64,000 nucleotides of DNA from Paragonimus skrjabini miyazakii (lineage: Eukaryota > Platyhelminthes > Trematoda > Plagiorchiida > Troglotrematidae), in the NCBI GenBank assembly GCA_014338405.1, contig JTDE01022073.1, forward strand, positions 1 to 64,000, written 5' to 3'. The translations under genes and the position numbers were made by a program. The notes below the pieces were generated by a model, which ran no database searches, was not told the DNA's origin, and saw nothing but the letters and a program-made list of their open reading frames with translations. The stretch's first letter is position 1. Every line of letters begins with the position of its first letter. This document shows, piece by piece, positions 37,479-49,632 of the stretch.

Positions 37479-39571
37479 ACCAGGCGGACCGAATTGAGTT
37501 CATCCCAATTACAATCAATAAAATAGACTAGACGCCCAAAATGTCAGCAAGTAATTGCAATAGTTCTTTCAGTATGGAATAGTTGAATCTGAAGATAAAC
37601 GATACTGTTGGGGTTGTTCGTCAGAATTCTGAATGATGCTGTCGTTCTTCTAAACCGGGAAGCCTTGTTGCCCTATGTTTCATTACATTTAAAGAAAACT
37701 GGTCAGAGAAATCCATTCAAACCAAAGACGGTGACATTCGGGAACTTCTTCGGGTAAAAACTAATTGGATTTATGTTGAAAGGTATTCTTGAACCAGAAG
37801 GTCCAATCAGAATATCTGCAGCCATAGGAATAGCCAGATAAAAATGCTTCAAACTCTAGCGAATCATATTTCATATGTGATCACTCCCTCAAGACAAACA
37901 GTAAAATCCAGAATAAAGTTCGTTGCAGGACGCGTGATTCCAGAGTAAATATTATACACTGTTATGAACGATCTCGGAGTCGACGATACCATGTTCGACT
38001 GTTAAACGCATGAGTTGAATTGATGTTGGTGTGTAGCGCCAAATAGCTTAACACGGTAGTGAATCAACTCGTCCGGATATCAAAGGATAGAGACAACAGT
38101 AAAGAAAATAGCTATATGGGGTATCAAATAGAAGAATAACTGGTGAAAAAATGTAACAAAGTGATTCCCCGTTGGAAATTCAATTGCACAGGACCAGTAG
38201 ATTAAACGAGGCGTGGAGTCAAATGAACACTGAATAATGTAACCATTGCAGTCGAAAGTAGTACAATGGTCAGACCGGGAAACTGATCAACCTATTAGAA
38301 AAATGGCATACTGGTGAGAATTTAAACATTACACTAATGAGAAACGGAGTCGTGGCTAGTTTATTGAAGAGCAATGTGGGAACGGTTAAATAAGTTAACT
38401 GAAATCTGCGGATGACTACAAAGACGTGTAAGACTCATGGATCTTTTGAAAACAACTCTTTTTGCATCCAACAAAAAAGTGCTGTGATACGAAGAAACAG
38501 CTCACGACGAAACGGGTAATGACGTTGTACGCGCGCAATGAACAGATGAATTAACGTCACATACACAATGGAAAAGAAATGATCCGGCAGTAAGAAGGCT
38601 ACCAACTTTACCAATCGTATATAGCCCTACAATAATATTAGTTGAGATGTGAGGCAGGAGAAATTGAGGACAGTCGAAACTATGAAGCAAAGATAAGGAA
38701 CCGTTTACAAAATAAACTCAAATATTTGTTGATTCAAAGAGTTGCGATTGCGTAAGTTAGAGTCATTAAGGAATAAACATCACCTCGACAAGCAGTCAGG
38801 GATGACTGGAACAAACCGGAAGCCAGCATGGCTTTCTAATTCATCTGACCGCATTGATGACGTAGCTGTTGTCGTTATACTGACTGACATCTCGACAAAG
38901 CCCATTGCGTCCCCTTATATCTCTTTGACAGTGTGCCTCACAACATATTCAGGGCTCTGTGTTAACGGTTCACCTTTGAGTGTAAACTGAGTGTTTCATG
39001 TATATTCCTAGAGGAAGTTTGCTAAAATTGTTTCAGGGGTAGTCAACTTTACTACTTTTAGATACCTCATCACGTACTGGTTATTTGTCAATTTCTTACT
39101 CCCAAAAAATAACTTTTTTTCTTGCATGACGACAATCTGAAAGAATTTCCACATTTGGGTCCCAAAACAAATCTGTCAGATGATGAACCCCAGGAAAGTC
39201 TTAGATGCCTGAATTAGTTTCATTGCATTTGAATCAATGATATGTTCACCAATGAAATGTAAGCCAAACCCAAACTCACGCAAACACATACGAAATACTT
39301 TGTTCAGTAAAAATAACTGTTAGACACCAGCGCTATCAACGCAAGCAGCAGAGGCCGCGATACCTTCTACAAACCTCCATAAAAAGCCCTATTTAGGGTT
39401 TGCATGCATACGGTTAACTCTTACTTCTAGTCCTTATGTTCACTACCCAGTGTGCTATAGTCAAATCACAACCAATTAACGTTAAAAGGTAGTCGCGAGG
39501 TAAATGCTGAGGCCTCACAGGCATTAAATGAGGGCACCGGTTAATATAAGTTGGACCAGGTTCAACTGAAT
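37479..39571. other. No gene supported
   Basis: Nothing recognised apart from short frames. The interval ends at the 15-base duplication (AAACCAGATTTCAAA, 39572-39586) that borders SINE copy B. Confidence 0.55.
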
Positions 39572-39586
39572 AAACCAGATTTCAAA

Positions 39587-39876
39587 CTTGAACACCACCC
39601 ACACTCGATCGCGGTCTTTGCATTCAGATAAGCCTTTCGGTTAACCCACTTCGAAAGGAAGCACTAGACTCGAGTTTTGCTCTTATTAGAGCTCATCAGT
39701 AGTGCATATCCTTGTCCGGATCGGAGTTTACACTCTGACCCTCGTGCTTGTGAGACTAGCGTGTTAACCACAACGCCAGCAACCTCACAATAGGCATGAC
39801 CGAATAATCAACTCTAAACGCTCAACCACAATCTTGTATGAAATAACTTAAATCCCCGAAACTTTACCATTGATTC
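39587..39876 (-). mobile_element. Hammerhead SINE copy B, full length (290 bp)
   Basis: Minus orientation, bounded on both sides by a 15-bp target-site duplication, so this copy defines the unit length. In sense direction it has a 5' leader of about 90 bases, an A box (TGGCGTTGTGG), a decayed B box, the hammerhead at 39661-39705, and a tail ending GTGGGTGGTGTTCAAG. It belongs to the subfamily with GCATTCAGATA in the tail, like copies E and G. It has no coding capacity and would depend on another element's reverse transcriptase. Confidence 0.88.
39661..39705 (-). ncRNA. Hammerhead ribozyme, copy B (G12 mutated)
   Basis: Stem I GCACTA/TAGTGC and stem II GCTCT-AATA-AGAGC are perfect, the core CTGATGA is intact and the cleavage triplet is GTC. 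The conserved GAAA has become AAAA: the G (position 12 in hammerhead numbering, a catalytic base) is lost, so this copy should be inactive. Confidence 0.75.
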
Positions 39877-40606
39877 AAACCAGATTTCAAATATAGCGTA
39901 TATTTTTGAACTAGCATGACAGCAATTCGCACGCCTCATACTAAGAAATGTGTGCTAACGTTTAGGTAGCGAACGTACAATCTGAAACCTATCTTTTCGG
40001 CTGACTTATCGGTAGGTGTCATTTTGAAGCCACCACTTGGAAGGCCTATGTATCTATGACGCCCTGGTCTGAACTAACCAGACTGTGAAAAAACCTAAGT
40101 TAACAGTTCTGAAATTTGTAGAAGTAGATACGCAGAGCATGCTTTCGGAGTTCACAGTGAGTTCTGGAGCCGATACTTTGCAGTGCGTCAGCACGTGGTG
40201 ACTTTCATCGCGGTTAAGAACAGAACATGATTCGGCTACAGCTTTCAATCTCAAACAGATTTAGAGACCATTGCGACCCCTCAGTAGTCGATAATTTCCA
40301 TTCAATACTTTTCCAACATTTTTGGGCGCTCTTGTATGCTGTGATCGCTCAGATACAAAGGGATTCTTGTTATATTCTGAGAGATTTCTGGCTAGCCTAT
40401 ATCGACATTACTCTGGGCAAACCTAGTATCTGATGTTTTGTACCCTACAAAAGTATTTGGCCTTTCAGTTCAGCAACGTGTATTCGCATAACTTTGAATA
40501 TTAAGACTTCTTCAAGGTGTAATGCCATCTCTCTCTTTCTAATGTCAATGACCAGTTTAATCAGCTGAACCAAAATATTGGGCAGCAGCCATTCTGCAAT
40601 ATCTAA

Positions 40607-40761
40607 TAACCTCATCCAGCTATCTGCTTGACTACAACGGCCCCATCTGGTAACCACGCTTGTGAGTTGTCAACAATGATAACACGTCAACGTCTTCTTA
40701 CCTTAGTACCGGGTGGGAGAGTAATTTTTGTAAGGTTATTTCAAACTTTGGTTAATCTTAC
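40607..40761 (+). CDS. Candidate exon with GTGAGT donor
   Basis: Open frame after TAA (40604-40606), reading ...STMITRQRLLTLVPGGRVIF, then VRLFQTLVNLT, up to a GTGAGT donor after 40761. Composition is protein-like, but the acceptor is not evident and the family is unknown. Confidence 0.18.
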
Positions 40762-40794
40762 GGTGAGTAACTGGTAATAACCTGCGTTTAAAGC

Positions 40795-40980
40795 GTGAAA
40801 ACTGAAAGCACATGTCTCATCAATATGCTTTTGGAATGTGAACTTTATATTCCACATCCTCAAGATGGGTTGGGTGAACTGGGTCTAGTGATAAGATTTT
40901 CATTTGCCGATAATGTACAGTTACCATATGATCTAAAAGTCTCCCGTTTTTGGTCAACGATTTGTTCTATGCGATATTAA
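40795..40980 (+). CDS. Candidate exon, unknown protein
   Basis: Sixty-one open codons ending in TAA, including LLECELYIPHPQDGLGELGL and VIRFSFADNVQLPYDLKVSR. The composition is strikingly protein-like for AT-rich intergenic DNA. No acceptable acceptor in a phase matching the upstream candidate at 40761 was found. The short gap (about 33 bases) would be an extremely small intron. Confidence 0.2.
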   Translation: MKTESTCLINMLLECELYIPHPQDGLGELGLVIRFSFADNVQLPYDLKVSRFWSTICSMRY

Positions 40981-42059
40981 ATAAGACTACCTTTTATCCG
41001 TCCTCACTGGCTTCATTGGTTTACTCTAAGTTTCTAAATCTTTCAGATAATCTTCCAGACCCATGACTAATGAATTAGCATTCACTGACTCGGAGATGAC
41101 AGTCTTCTTGTCTGGCTCATAAATACTACTCATGACATTCGTATATTCTTGAAAGTTATACACGATATACATGATTCAGAAACGTTTTACAACTTAATCC
41201 AAAATTATTAAAACAGATAACACCCACACAAGTAACGAATTTTGTATTTGGATTGAAGATCAGCAAGATTGCATGAAGTGTTACGATGCACCTAAACTGC
41301 ACAGAATGAGAGAAGACTTGAAGCCACCTTCAAACTGGTTACACTTGCGTGGTGTCTAGGTAGAAGTACCCAGTCACTGAAGGAATAGCAAATGTATGAT
41401 GAGATCAGATGTATTAGAATACTTTTGAAATATGTTGACCAGAGAGAGTATTTAGCTATTTAACCAGGAAATATTAAAGGGCTGGCTGGGGCTTGTGTTA
41501 TTCTTGGTCTACCTAACAAAGTTAACCACGTAAGAACTAGACGTTTATAATTGAACAGAAGAAATGGACAAACAGAAACGTTGCACTTGAAACAAACGCA
41601 AAAGTTCCCAAAATTGGAAGTTATATAAATTATCTTTAAACTGGGAGGAACATCCACTTCGGTCTTGCCGGTTGATACATTTCGATTATGAAATGCTCAC
41701 TCGAGGGTTAAAGCTTCAGATAGCGGCTAATGCTCATTTGTGGCATTTCTTTCAAGAGAATCTGTATATTACCAAGTAGAAGACTGACACTGATATGTTG
41801 GTTTCCCACTAAATTTTTCACGGTCACCAAATAAATATTCCAATTGACAAAACCATGACTGCTAACAAAATCAGATAGATAGTTGTGTTAGTAAGCGAAA
41901 TAAAACAGGAAATGTATAGGTATGCAATGTGTATTCCGTGCTTAGGGATTTTTAGAATCACGCGTTGAAAAAGTCCATCTGAAACATACTGTACTGGTAG
42001 TAATTGAACAAAACGCTACGCAGTTGCTAGTCCAGTCCTGTACGGTTTATCTGAATTGA
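40981..42059. other. No gene supported
   Basis: Nothing recognised. A few short frames lack splice sites. Confidence 0.5.
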
Positions 42060-42530
42060 TCTACTCCACTCAGATGCGTTGGTTATTCATTCCAATAAAG
42101 ACGCTGCTGTTACAGTTAGTGCATTGCAACGAGGACGAAACGCCGCTTCATTCGTTGCAAGGCACTTATCAACAACAAGTCACAGTATCAATAATACGTT
42201 TTCGTTTAAGAGCTTGATGAATGCTGACAGCCCACGAGTTCTGAAGTATATTGAAACCTTGTTGACCAGGTGTCGACAGCCAGTCTTGTGTGCACAAAAG
42301 CAACTGGCTGTCAACCTTTGTATACCGTCGGTTTTTCTGTGAGTACCAATCATGGCTCAACCCAATTTGTACTTTAAATCCTTTCATTTAAGTCTTGTTG
42401 ATTTTGTTTTCATGCTAGTCACACGTTCACGACTGACGAGAGTGTGCGGAAGAAATTCACATCGTAATTTTTGTCTTCTGGTCATTCTGTTTAAATGGCT
42501 AAAAGGAACTCAGTGTTTCTAATGTCACAG
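42060..42530 (+). mobile_element. Penelope-like element, 3' fragment
   Basis: The open frame 42079-42342 reads FVARHLSTTSHSINNTFSFK, then DSPRVLKYIETLLTRCRQ, then PVLCAQKQLAVNLCI. This is the pattern of the C-terminal end of PLE proteins downstream of the GIY-YIG endonuclease core (HL...T.H.I, later a helix, then L-C-x-Q-K-Q). The DNA aligns with the end of the longer copy at 59.7-60.15 kb through the end of the coding region and on into the 3' UTR (for example ACTTATC...AATA.T....TCGTT.AAGA and later AAATTC...TCGTAATTT). The rest of the element is missing, typical of 5'-truncated retrotransposition. It is a relic without a reverse transcriptase. Confidence 0.65.
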
Positions 42531-45500
42531 ATACGTTGCTTCCTTCTAACTGGGCTGAGTTTATGCACCGGAAAGTTTGACACAACTGGAAACTCTACGT
42601 CAGCAACGTTGCTGAATTTTGGGAACGCAGTTGGTCGCAGATATTAATAGCACAGTGTGCATAAAAAAATTACATTTGATACGCTTGTCTAACCGTTAAT
42701 TTGTAAAGAGAAAATAATCGAAATGCCACGCTGCGTGGGTCTGAAATCTAAGAAAATCACCGTGTTTCACAAAATTATCAAACTTTTTGGTGTTTAATCA
42801 ATTCAACCTTTCGAGCTGCACATGTGGACTAATTAGATACCAATGTTGGAATTTGCCCAAAATACTAAACTGTTTACAATTATGATCTGTGATTATTAGC
42901 GTATTAAGTTTAAGACATGAAATGAAAAATACATCTATAATAAGTATTGTAATGAATCACATGCAATGAACAAATTTTAACAGCAGCATCTATATTGGAA
43001 TGGCTAACCAATGCAGTTGATCGGAGTAGTTCAATTTAGAAAACCGTACAGAACTGGACTAGCACACGCGTAGTGTTTTGTTCAATTACTACCCGTAAAA
43101 TACGTTTCAGACGGGCTTTTTCAACGCTTGGTATTGAACATGTCTAATCACGGAATTCACAACGCATACATAAACAATTCCTGTGGACCCAATACTTGAA
43201 ATTAGACCTAAATTTTCACCCTGCAAGTAAGTGAAACCTTAGGCAGGTGTAACTTAGTTAAATTACACACAAATTAACTTCCATTTGGGGAGCGGAGTGA
43301 AGTTGCGGGGAATGGAAGCGAAAAATATTTGCGTATGGATCCATTCGTGTTGAACTGAGGATTGACTGTTGACAGTGGAACCGGTGCAGGTGAAGCACGT
43401 GAAAGAATTTATTTGGTGCGTACGTTTGCTACTGCAGCATATGAATGGTGACAGTTTCAGCTGTGCAAAGCTAACAGGGTTGCTCTAAAATTAGCTATTT
43501 ATTTGATATTCTCCAAAACACTGACCAAATTACGTGTCATTTTCTTGTGGTCAGTGTTGAGAACAATGCGAAGTTAGAGTTACTGAAACGTTTGGCAAGC
43601 TATTGCAAAAACAATGCTACCTGACGTTTTTGACCCTACCGTACATTTGCTTTATTAACAGACTGAGGTAACTGGCCTTCCAGAAGGGTGGATTGACAAA
43701 ATGAGACGAAAAAAAATAAACAAGGCAGTAAAACTTGAAAGCCAATTGAAATCGTGCCGGTTTTTTAAAATGACGGTGAGTTGGGTCGTTGTAATTGTTT
43801 TTTCTAAGGCTTTATATATTTTTCGGATGTAGAACTTACTTAATATATGTACTTTGGCGGTTGGTTAAGCAAACAGCTTGGCACTGAGTTTTCTGTAAGA
43901 AAAACATCTCCAATACGGCATTCGTCACAGGACATTTAATGAACCTTTCATGTTAGCTGACGGCTCTCAACAAATGTTCAGCGAATTCCGCCCAGTACTC
44001 CGTAAAACATTTTGTTACGTTTATTTCGCTCCATACGTTTACATTGAAGTGAACTTCACATTGTGCCGCAGAAGCAAAACAATTGCAAATAAGACAGATC
44101 CACCGTTTGTCTGGTAATGGACCGACGCTCATCTATGTTACCAGACCGTGTAGAAAAGCGAGACAGACATTAATTTCCACTTGTTCGGCTAACCTGCTCA
44201 ATGTCTGATTGGGGTCAGTACGTTGTGTTTAATCAGTCTCCTTCAATGTTATCCTTATAGGATGCCAGAACTTAGGCTTAATTCATGCCTGATTAACTGC
44301 TCTGTTTTAGTATATCATATTCGAGCTTGGTCACAATAAGCAAGCTTTTCTTGGAGAAATATGGTAACTATAACACTGGCCTATACTACTTAATACCAAA
44401 TCTGAATTGTATGTCCGCTGAGCGAATTATTTTCAAATTCCTCTTCTGGAATCACATAGGGTTTCTGATTAGTTCAAAAAACCGCCAAAATAATCCATTG
44501 TCTGCATGAATGGACTGCCCAGTTAAAACGATGAGACACTCAAGGGCGGACACTTTTCGTTTTTTCTTTAAATTGTAAACCCGTAGAACAAACAGAAAAT
44601 TCACGCAAGTTTCGTGCACAACTGTTAATTGAAGGGAAGTGACAAAGAGATGAAAAACCGTAAGGTCGTATAACAGAGGAAAAACTTTTTGACAGTACCG
44701 TTAACGCATATCAGTCCACTTTTGGAAGTCCATACGTCTTTAACGAATGAACTCAACCTGGTTACAGTCTAACAATAAGAACAGTTTGAACGTTTTCAAG
44801 AGTCCTTGCTGACCCATATCACCCCTAGTAAGTCTTGTCTTATTCTGACAGACTAATATACTTCTATAAGATCCGTCGCTCTAAGTGGTTCGAATTTTCT
44901 TGATACAGTAAACTGAGGGTAATAATGCCACTTCAGCATCTTCGCAAGTTCTAGTGATGACATGGCTTACAGTATTTTCAAATTACAGTTAACGTGTAAT
45001 ATCGTTTGTGCGTAATAAATTTACTATCACTTTTGAGGATGCAAATTTCAAGAGAGTATCTACAAAACAACAATGTTCCGTGCTTTGTCAAACTGCGGAT
45101 GGATAGGCTGAGAGCACCCTTTTTTAAGATCTATAGATGACACAAAATTAATACTCACATCATATGCCGTTCAGGGTTAATTGATCAAATCGAGTAAAAA
45201 ATTGAGCCTGAAACGGAAAACCACCATTAGAAGAAAGCAAAACCCTTCCGCAGTTTGGATGTACGATGAAACAACCGTTACCGTTTGTTCTACTTAACGT
45301 TGCTTATGCTACATCACCGTTTTATTAATGTTGTAAAATAAATTTACTACATCCATGGTGGAGAATCCACAGATATTGCACTATCCCAAGGTTTCTGTTA
45401 TTCGGCTCCCATAATTTCGCATCGAACATGTCAGCGAACTAGGACAGTATTCCAAATATGATTTAATTTTACTTATGTCTGGATTCCGTTTTTGATATGG

Positions 45501-46510
45501 TCTAAAATAAAGAAAATAAAACTCAAGACCGGAAAGCTAATTGCCAAATCAGTCGTGCTCAATCATGCAGACTGAATTTATATTCAATAAACTGGAAATT
45601 TTTGAGCTCTACTGCATTTGCCTCATGATTCCCTCTGACATATTCTGTAGGAATCTGAGTTTAAAAGACTGAAACAAAAAACCTTCGGAATAATTCCTAG
45701 TGATTGACATCAATCGATTAAAGTTTGCACCTCAACATTAAAACAAATTTGAATATAAGAAGAATGTACAGGTGACGCAGTCGTCATCGCATCAATACAC
45801 GGTATCATTAAAAAACATGGAAGTAAATCATAGGTAAACACACATCAACTCAAAAAACTTGTAATGTACACTTATTTGCTCTACACATGTGAACTCACAG
45901 AAGAAACACATTATTCTACTGCTCAGTTGAGACAAGGTACACAATAAATCACGCGTGTGACCTTGATGTTACCCGAATCTACTTAAGTACTATGATTAGC
46001 TATTGCTTGACTATTCAGTAACATACCCAGTCAACTTCCCGGTTAATCCTATTAAAGTATTTACAGCGCCACGTTTTGCTAGACGAATTAATTTCGCAAG
46101 GCCTAATGAGCAGTAATGAAATTTTAGAGTACTAATCAATTCGGCTCAGACTAGGGCAGAACCACTTATATATTCATATTAAGACAGACTTTTCTGTCTA
46201 CCTATCTCGCAAAAGTTCTATAAAATGAATGCTTTGTCTCGGCTGAAGATTGATGGGTTACTTTGCAGAACGTAATGCTAGATTTACAGTAACTCTAATT
46301 TATAGTTGGCTCATAATTTCCAGCCGTCAAACTCACAAGCACTAAGTTTTGTGAAAATGCTTGCTAATTTTGAAGTAGAATGGTGTGCTCTGTCTAACGT
46401 TAGGTGCGGCTCATTAGATATTATACCAGAATCTTCAAGGTTGGTGATTAAATTTTTTGGAAAATATTACTAAGCTTCACAGATAAATGGCTGTAGAGAA
46501 TGTCTCAGAG
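42531..46510. other. No gene supported
   Basis: AT-rich sequence with short frames only (longest about 60 codons at 44327-44509). No repeat of the families described here was seen. Confidence 0.5.
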
Positions 46511-46610
46511 NNNNNNNNNNNNNNNNNNNNNNNNNNNNNNNNNNNNNNNNNNNNNNNNNNNNNNNNNNNNNNNNNNNNNNNNNNNNNNNNNNNNNNNNNN
46601 NNNNNNNNNN
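46511..46610. other. Assembly gap (100 N)
   Basis: Exactly 100 N, a placeholder for a scaffold gap of unknown size. Sequence after the gap begins GGCGAGT, which is repeated in inverted form (ACTCGCC) about 65 bases downstream, a possible cause of the assembly break. Confidence 0.98.
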
Positions 46611-48815
46611 GGCGAGTCTCAGTCTGTTAGGTCGTTTAAAGTCTTCATCACTGACAAGATATGATCAAGTAGAGAAACTCGCCACTACCGGATATTTTTA
46701 AAATGTTGTTGGGACTGCTTTATGAAGTTAGAAACAGCGGTCAGAAGTAACTGGTTTTTAACATGAGATGTCCAAGTTATTGTAATTTCTTTTCTTGGTG
46801 AAAAGTGTTTTACCATGTAAACAAAGTACTGTATAGTATATCGTTAGGTTAAGCGAAAATTCCACTTTTGCATAATTGATACAGTGAATAGTCAGGTAAA
46901 ATTATTATTTATAAATGCTCTTATTGCTTAAAGCTGCTAAAGTTTCGCTGGAAAAATTTGTTCAAATAAGGCATTATTAGTAATGTACCCCGTTTATCAA
47001 CGTATTATTCAATATGTTTGAAATAGTGGATATTATTTGTTAAATACTCTCGTACTGTTTTCTACCCTTTTACCAAGGCAAGTGCGGTATAGCTGAAAAG
47101 TTAAACCTGCACCTACCTAAATTGTATAAGAATTACCTAACTTGCAATGCTTTCGCTCACCGCGTTAAGTGAGTGTTTCCTACCGTCGCAAAAAGTGGTC
47201 AGTTGGAATGCGAATCAAATTCATTGATTCAACGGAACCAAACGATCTGTTATAGAGCTTTCTAACTGCGATGCCGTTGAAGTTAATTCCTTGGCAGTCA
47301 CATTTAGAAACTTTCTGAAAATGTTGAAGTCACACATCAAAATTTAGCTAAAGGACCTGAACTCCCCCCTTAATTTCTTTCCAGGAGAAGTGCATCTGGG
47401 GCAGTTTATCGTGTTCCTTTCAGTGTTGCTCCCGAATAATCATTGACAAAAGTTAAACAGATATATTTCATTACAACCTATGTAGTTGCGGTTTAATGTT
47501 TTGAGCGGTAATTTCAAATCAAATGTTAAGAAAATCATAAGCTTTTAAATATTGCTGAGTTATCGTTTGTACGGTATCTCTTAGTGTGTCGGAAAAAGAC
47601 GATTTCAAAGTGAGAAAGGTAATGAGTTAATGTAATGCTGATTGACTGTATGTTACCCAGTCAAATGTGAGGCATGATATGGAAGCTCGGTGGCTTTCAA
47701 CCGCTTCCACCTAACTTTGTAGTGAAATCGCACTTTGGCTTATCGACCTGTGTTTTGAATTACTGCAAATACCGATGATTATGTTTGTCGTGTACCTTGT
47801 GATTGTCCTTTAAACTGTTAAACATTTGCCTCCCGTCTTCCTTTTTGTCCCCATTTATTCCGTTCACTCTACTCAGTTTTCATTGCTGTAACAGATATTG
47901 CTGTCAGTTACGTTTCCGGGTGCACCCCATTGGTCAGGTTGTCGGCTCAGTTGACACTTACGCCACCAGTTTTTGTTTACGTTCCCTGGTAATTTATTGC
48001 AAGTTTTGTGTGTTAAACCACTGGCCCATTATTGTCATAGTTTTGCACGGAAAACTCATTGAAAAACAAAGCAGCGCTTTAACTGTAGTGGTAGAAAGCT
48101 CCTGTACGTTCATCAACTTGTATGGCTTTTAAAAATTGTTACCGTTCAGACACACAGTTTCAAATATTCGACGATAATTCCAAGAGAAAGCAAGTATGTT
48201 GTTTTAAACGACAAACATCTCGCCGTGTGCTCAGTGTACTTTAAAATAAAGCTAAGTTAAATAAGATAAAAATAATTATATTTAATTAAATTATAAATCT
48301 TCCTTCGAGTAGGTTGAGCGAGTTTATTGAAGTAACTGGTCTCAAATTATATGGTTCAAATCCACCACGTTTTAAGTCTAACCATTACAGCTCCTATATG
48401 TTACAGAGGAAGAAGAGACATAAAACCATATTGCCGTGTTGATTGTTTGGGCGGAAGACTAAAAGCAAATAGAGTAACGTCATAGAAACTGGAGCAATGA
48501 CAATCTGATGACAATAAGTATGCCATAATGAGTGTATAGGTTTACCTTGTTAAACAGCACAGACGGCGCTGAAAGTGAACTGTTGCATTCACACGTATGC
48601 GCATTGTGAAACAATAGTTGTTTTGTCGGCTTGGTAAGAGACACACAAGTCGTCTTACATGTACGTTGTCTGTCATTTAAGCAGTAGTCAGGGGGTTGTT
48701 CGCGATCTGATAGTGCACTTATACGCGCTCGGTAAGTGTGTCTACACGGAATGGAACAACTGTGAACGTGTACACGATAAAAAGTCAACTTTTTTATTGA
48801 CGCACTGATAACGAC
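46611..48815. other. No gene supported
   Basis: A 109-codon frame at 47803-48132 (plus) is cysteine- and phenylalanine-rich and looks like chance. Nothing else recognised. Confidence 0.5.
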
Positions 48816-48869
48816 TTGCTGTTTTCAAAATTTTTTCCAATAATCAATAAACTGAATTTGCTTGATAGT

Positions 48870-49040
48870 GGCGAAATGATGGTCATTACCAGTCAGCCAG
48901 TAGTCCAAATATCTACAACTCATTTTCGCGTCGTCGGAGGGTCAGTTACTGTAAAATGCCGGATAAACCAGATCACGATTGGTAACAACAGGCTAGCACA
49001 CCAACGCACCTCTATTCCCATTAAAGAAGGTGCAGTTCGG
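48870..49040 (+). CDS. Candidate exon with Ig strand-B-like motif
   Basis: An open frame to TAA at 49041 contains PVVQISTTHFRVVGGSVTVK followed by CR. The pattern V-x-G-G-S-V-T-V-K-C resembles strand A'-B of an I-set Ig domain (G-x-x-V-x-L-x-C). A possible donor, TTCG|GTAATC, follows at 49040. The acceptor is unclear. The Ig suggestion rests on about 12 residues only. Confidence 0.2.
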
Positions 49041-49366
49041 TAATCAGTGGTTGAAGAGATAGATGGTGAAGCGCCAGCATCTGCTCCATCTACTGACAGT
49101 TATTGACGGTATGAGAGTAACAACTGCCAAGCTTCCGGATTTTACCTTTTTCACAGTCCTACCATGGCGCTGAAGTGATTTTGCCACAGTCGCTAGGTTA
49201 TCAACGTATAGTATGTACGATCTAACTAAACGATATACACCAAGTCGTGAAACTGAATTTTGAAACATCGCGGAAAAATCTGCTTGACGAACTACGATCG
49301 AATTTTCGCAGACAAATTCGTCGGCACGAAAAGATATTGGCAAATATTAGGGGATTTTGATTTTCA

Positions 49367-49450
49367 TGTAGATTGAACATCACCCACAACTGATTGCAGC
49401 TGTCGCATTCCCATAGACTTTCCAATCGGCCCCTTTTGAAAAGAAGCACT
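49367..49450 (-). mobile_element. Hammerhead SINE 3'-tail fragment C'
   Basis: Minus orientation. The tail begins GATTGAACATCACCCAC (plus-strand reading) and belongs to the TCGCATTCCCATAGACTTTCC subfamily. It stops at GCACT, one or two bases from the predicted ribozyme cleavage point, and joins directly to plus-oriented copy C with a shared CACT at the junction. Confidence 0.75.
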
Positions 49451-49512
49451 CATAAGCGAAAGTGGTTGAGCGTTCACATATGATAATTCGGTCGTACCTA
49501 ACGTGTGGTCAA

Positions 49513-49567
49513 TGACGCAGTGGTAAACACGGTCGCCTCATGAACTGCGTGTCCGTGGTTCAAGTCC
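49513..49567 (+). promoter_or_regulatory. Internal pol III promoter (A and B boxes), copy C
   Basis: TGACGCAGTGG at 49513 and GGTTCAAGTCC at 49557 fit the A-box (TRGYNNARNNG) and B-box (GGTTCRANTCC) consensus at normal tRNA spacing. Copies F (56326-56380) and, less well, D keep the same pair. Confidence 0.75.
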
Positions 49568-49585
49568 TGGCATTTGCGATGATAT

Positions 49586-49632
49586 CTAATACTGACGAGT
49601 TCTAATGAGAGCGAAACTCGAGTCTACTGATT
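49586..49632 (+). ncRNA. Hammerhead ribozyme, copy C
   Basis: The core CTGACGA, stem II GTTCT-AATG-AGAGC (one G-U pair), GAAA, stem III CTCGAG and the GTC triplet (cleavage after 49624) are all intact. Stem I is weakened: both strands have changed and only a few pairs remain. Confidence 0.7.

Larger units (their letters stand above)
39572..39891. repeat. Target-site duplication flanking SINE copy B
   Basis: The 15 bases AAACCAGATTTCAAA occur perfectly at 39572-39586 and again at 39877-39891, exactly bordering the 290-bp SINE. This is the signature of retrotransposition by target-primed reverse transcription. Confidence 0.85.

Noticed and set aside
47803..48132. 109-codon open frame
   Set aside because: Skewed to Cys, Phe, Leu and Val, as expected of translated T-rich noncoding DNA, with no splice sites.
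49222..49449. Minus-strand open frame of 75 codons
   Set aside because: Its beginning lies within the SINE tail fragment C', so the frame is a by-product of repeat sequence.
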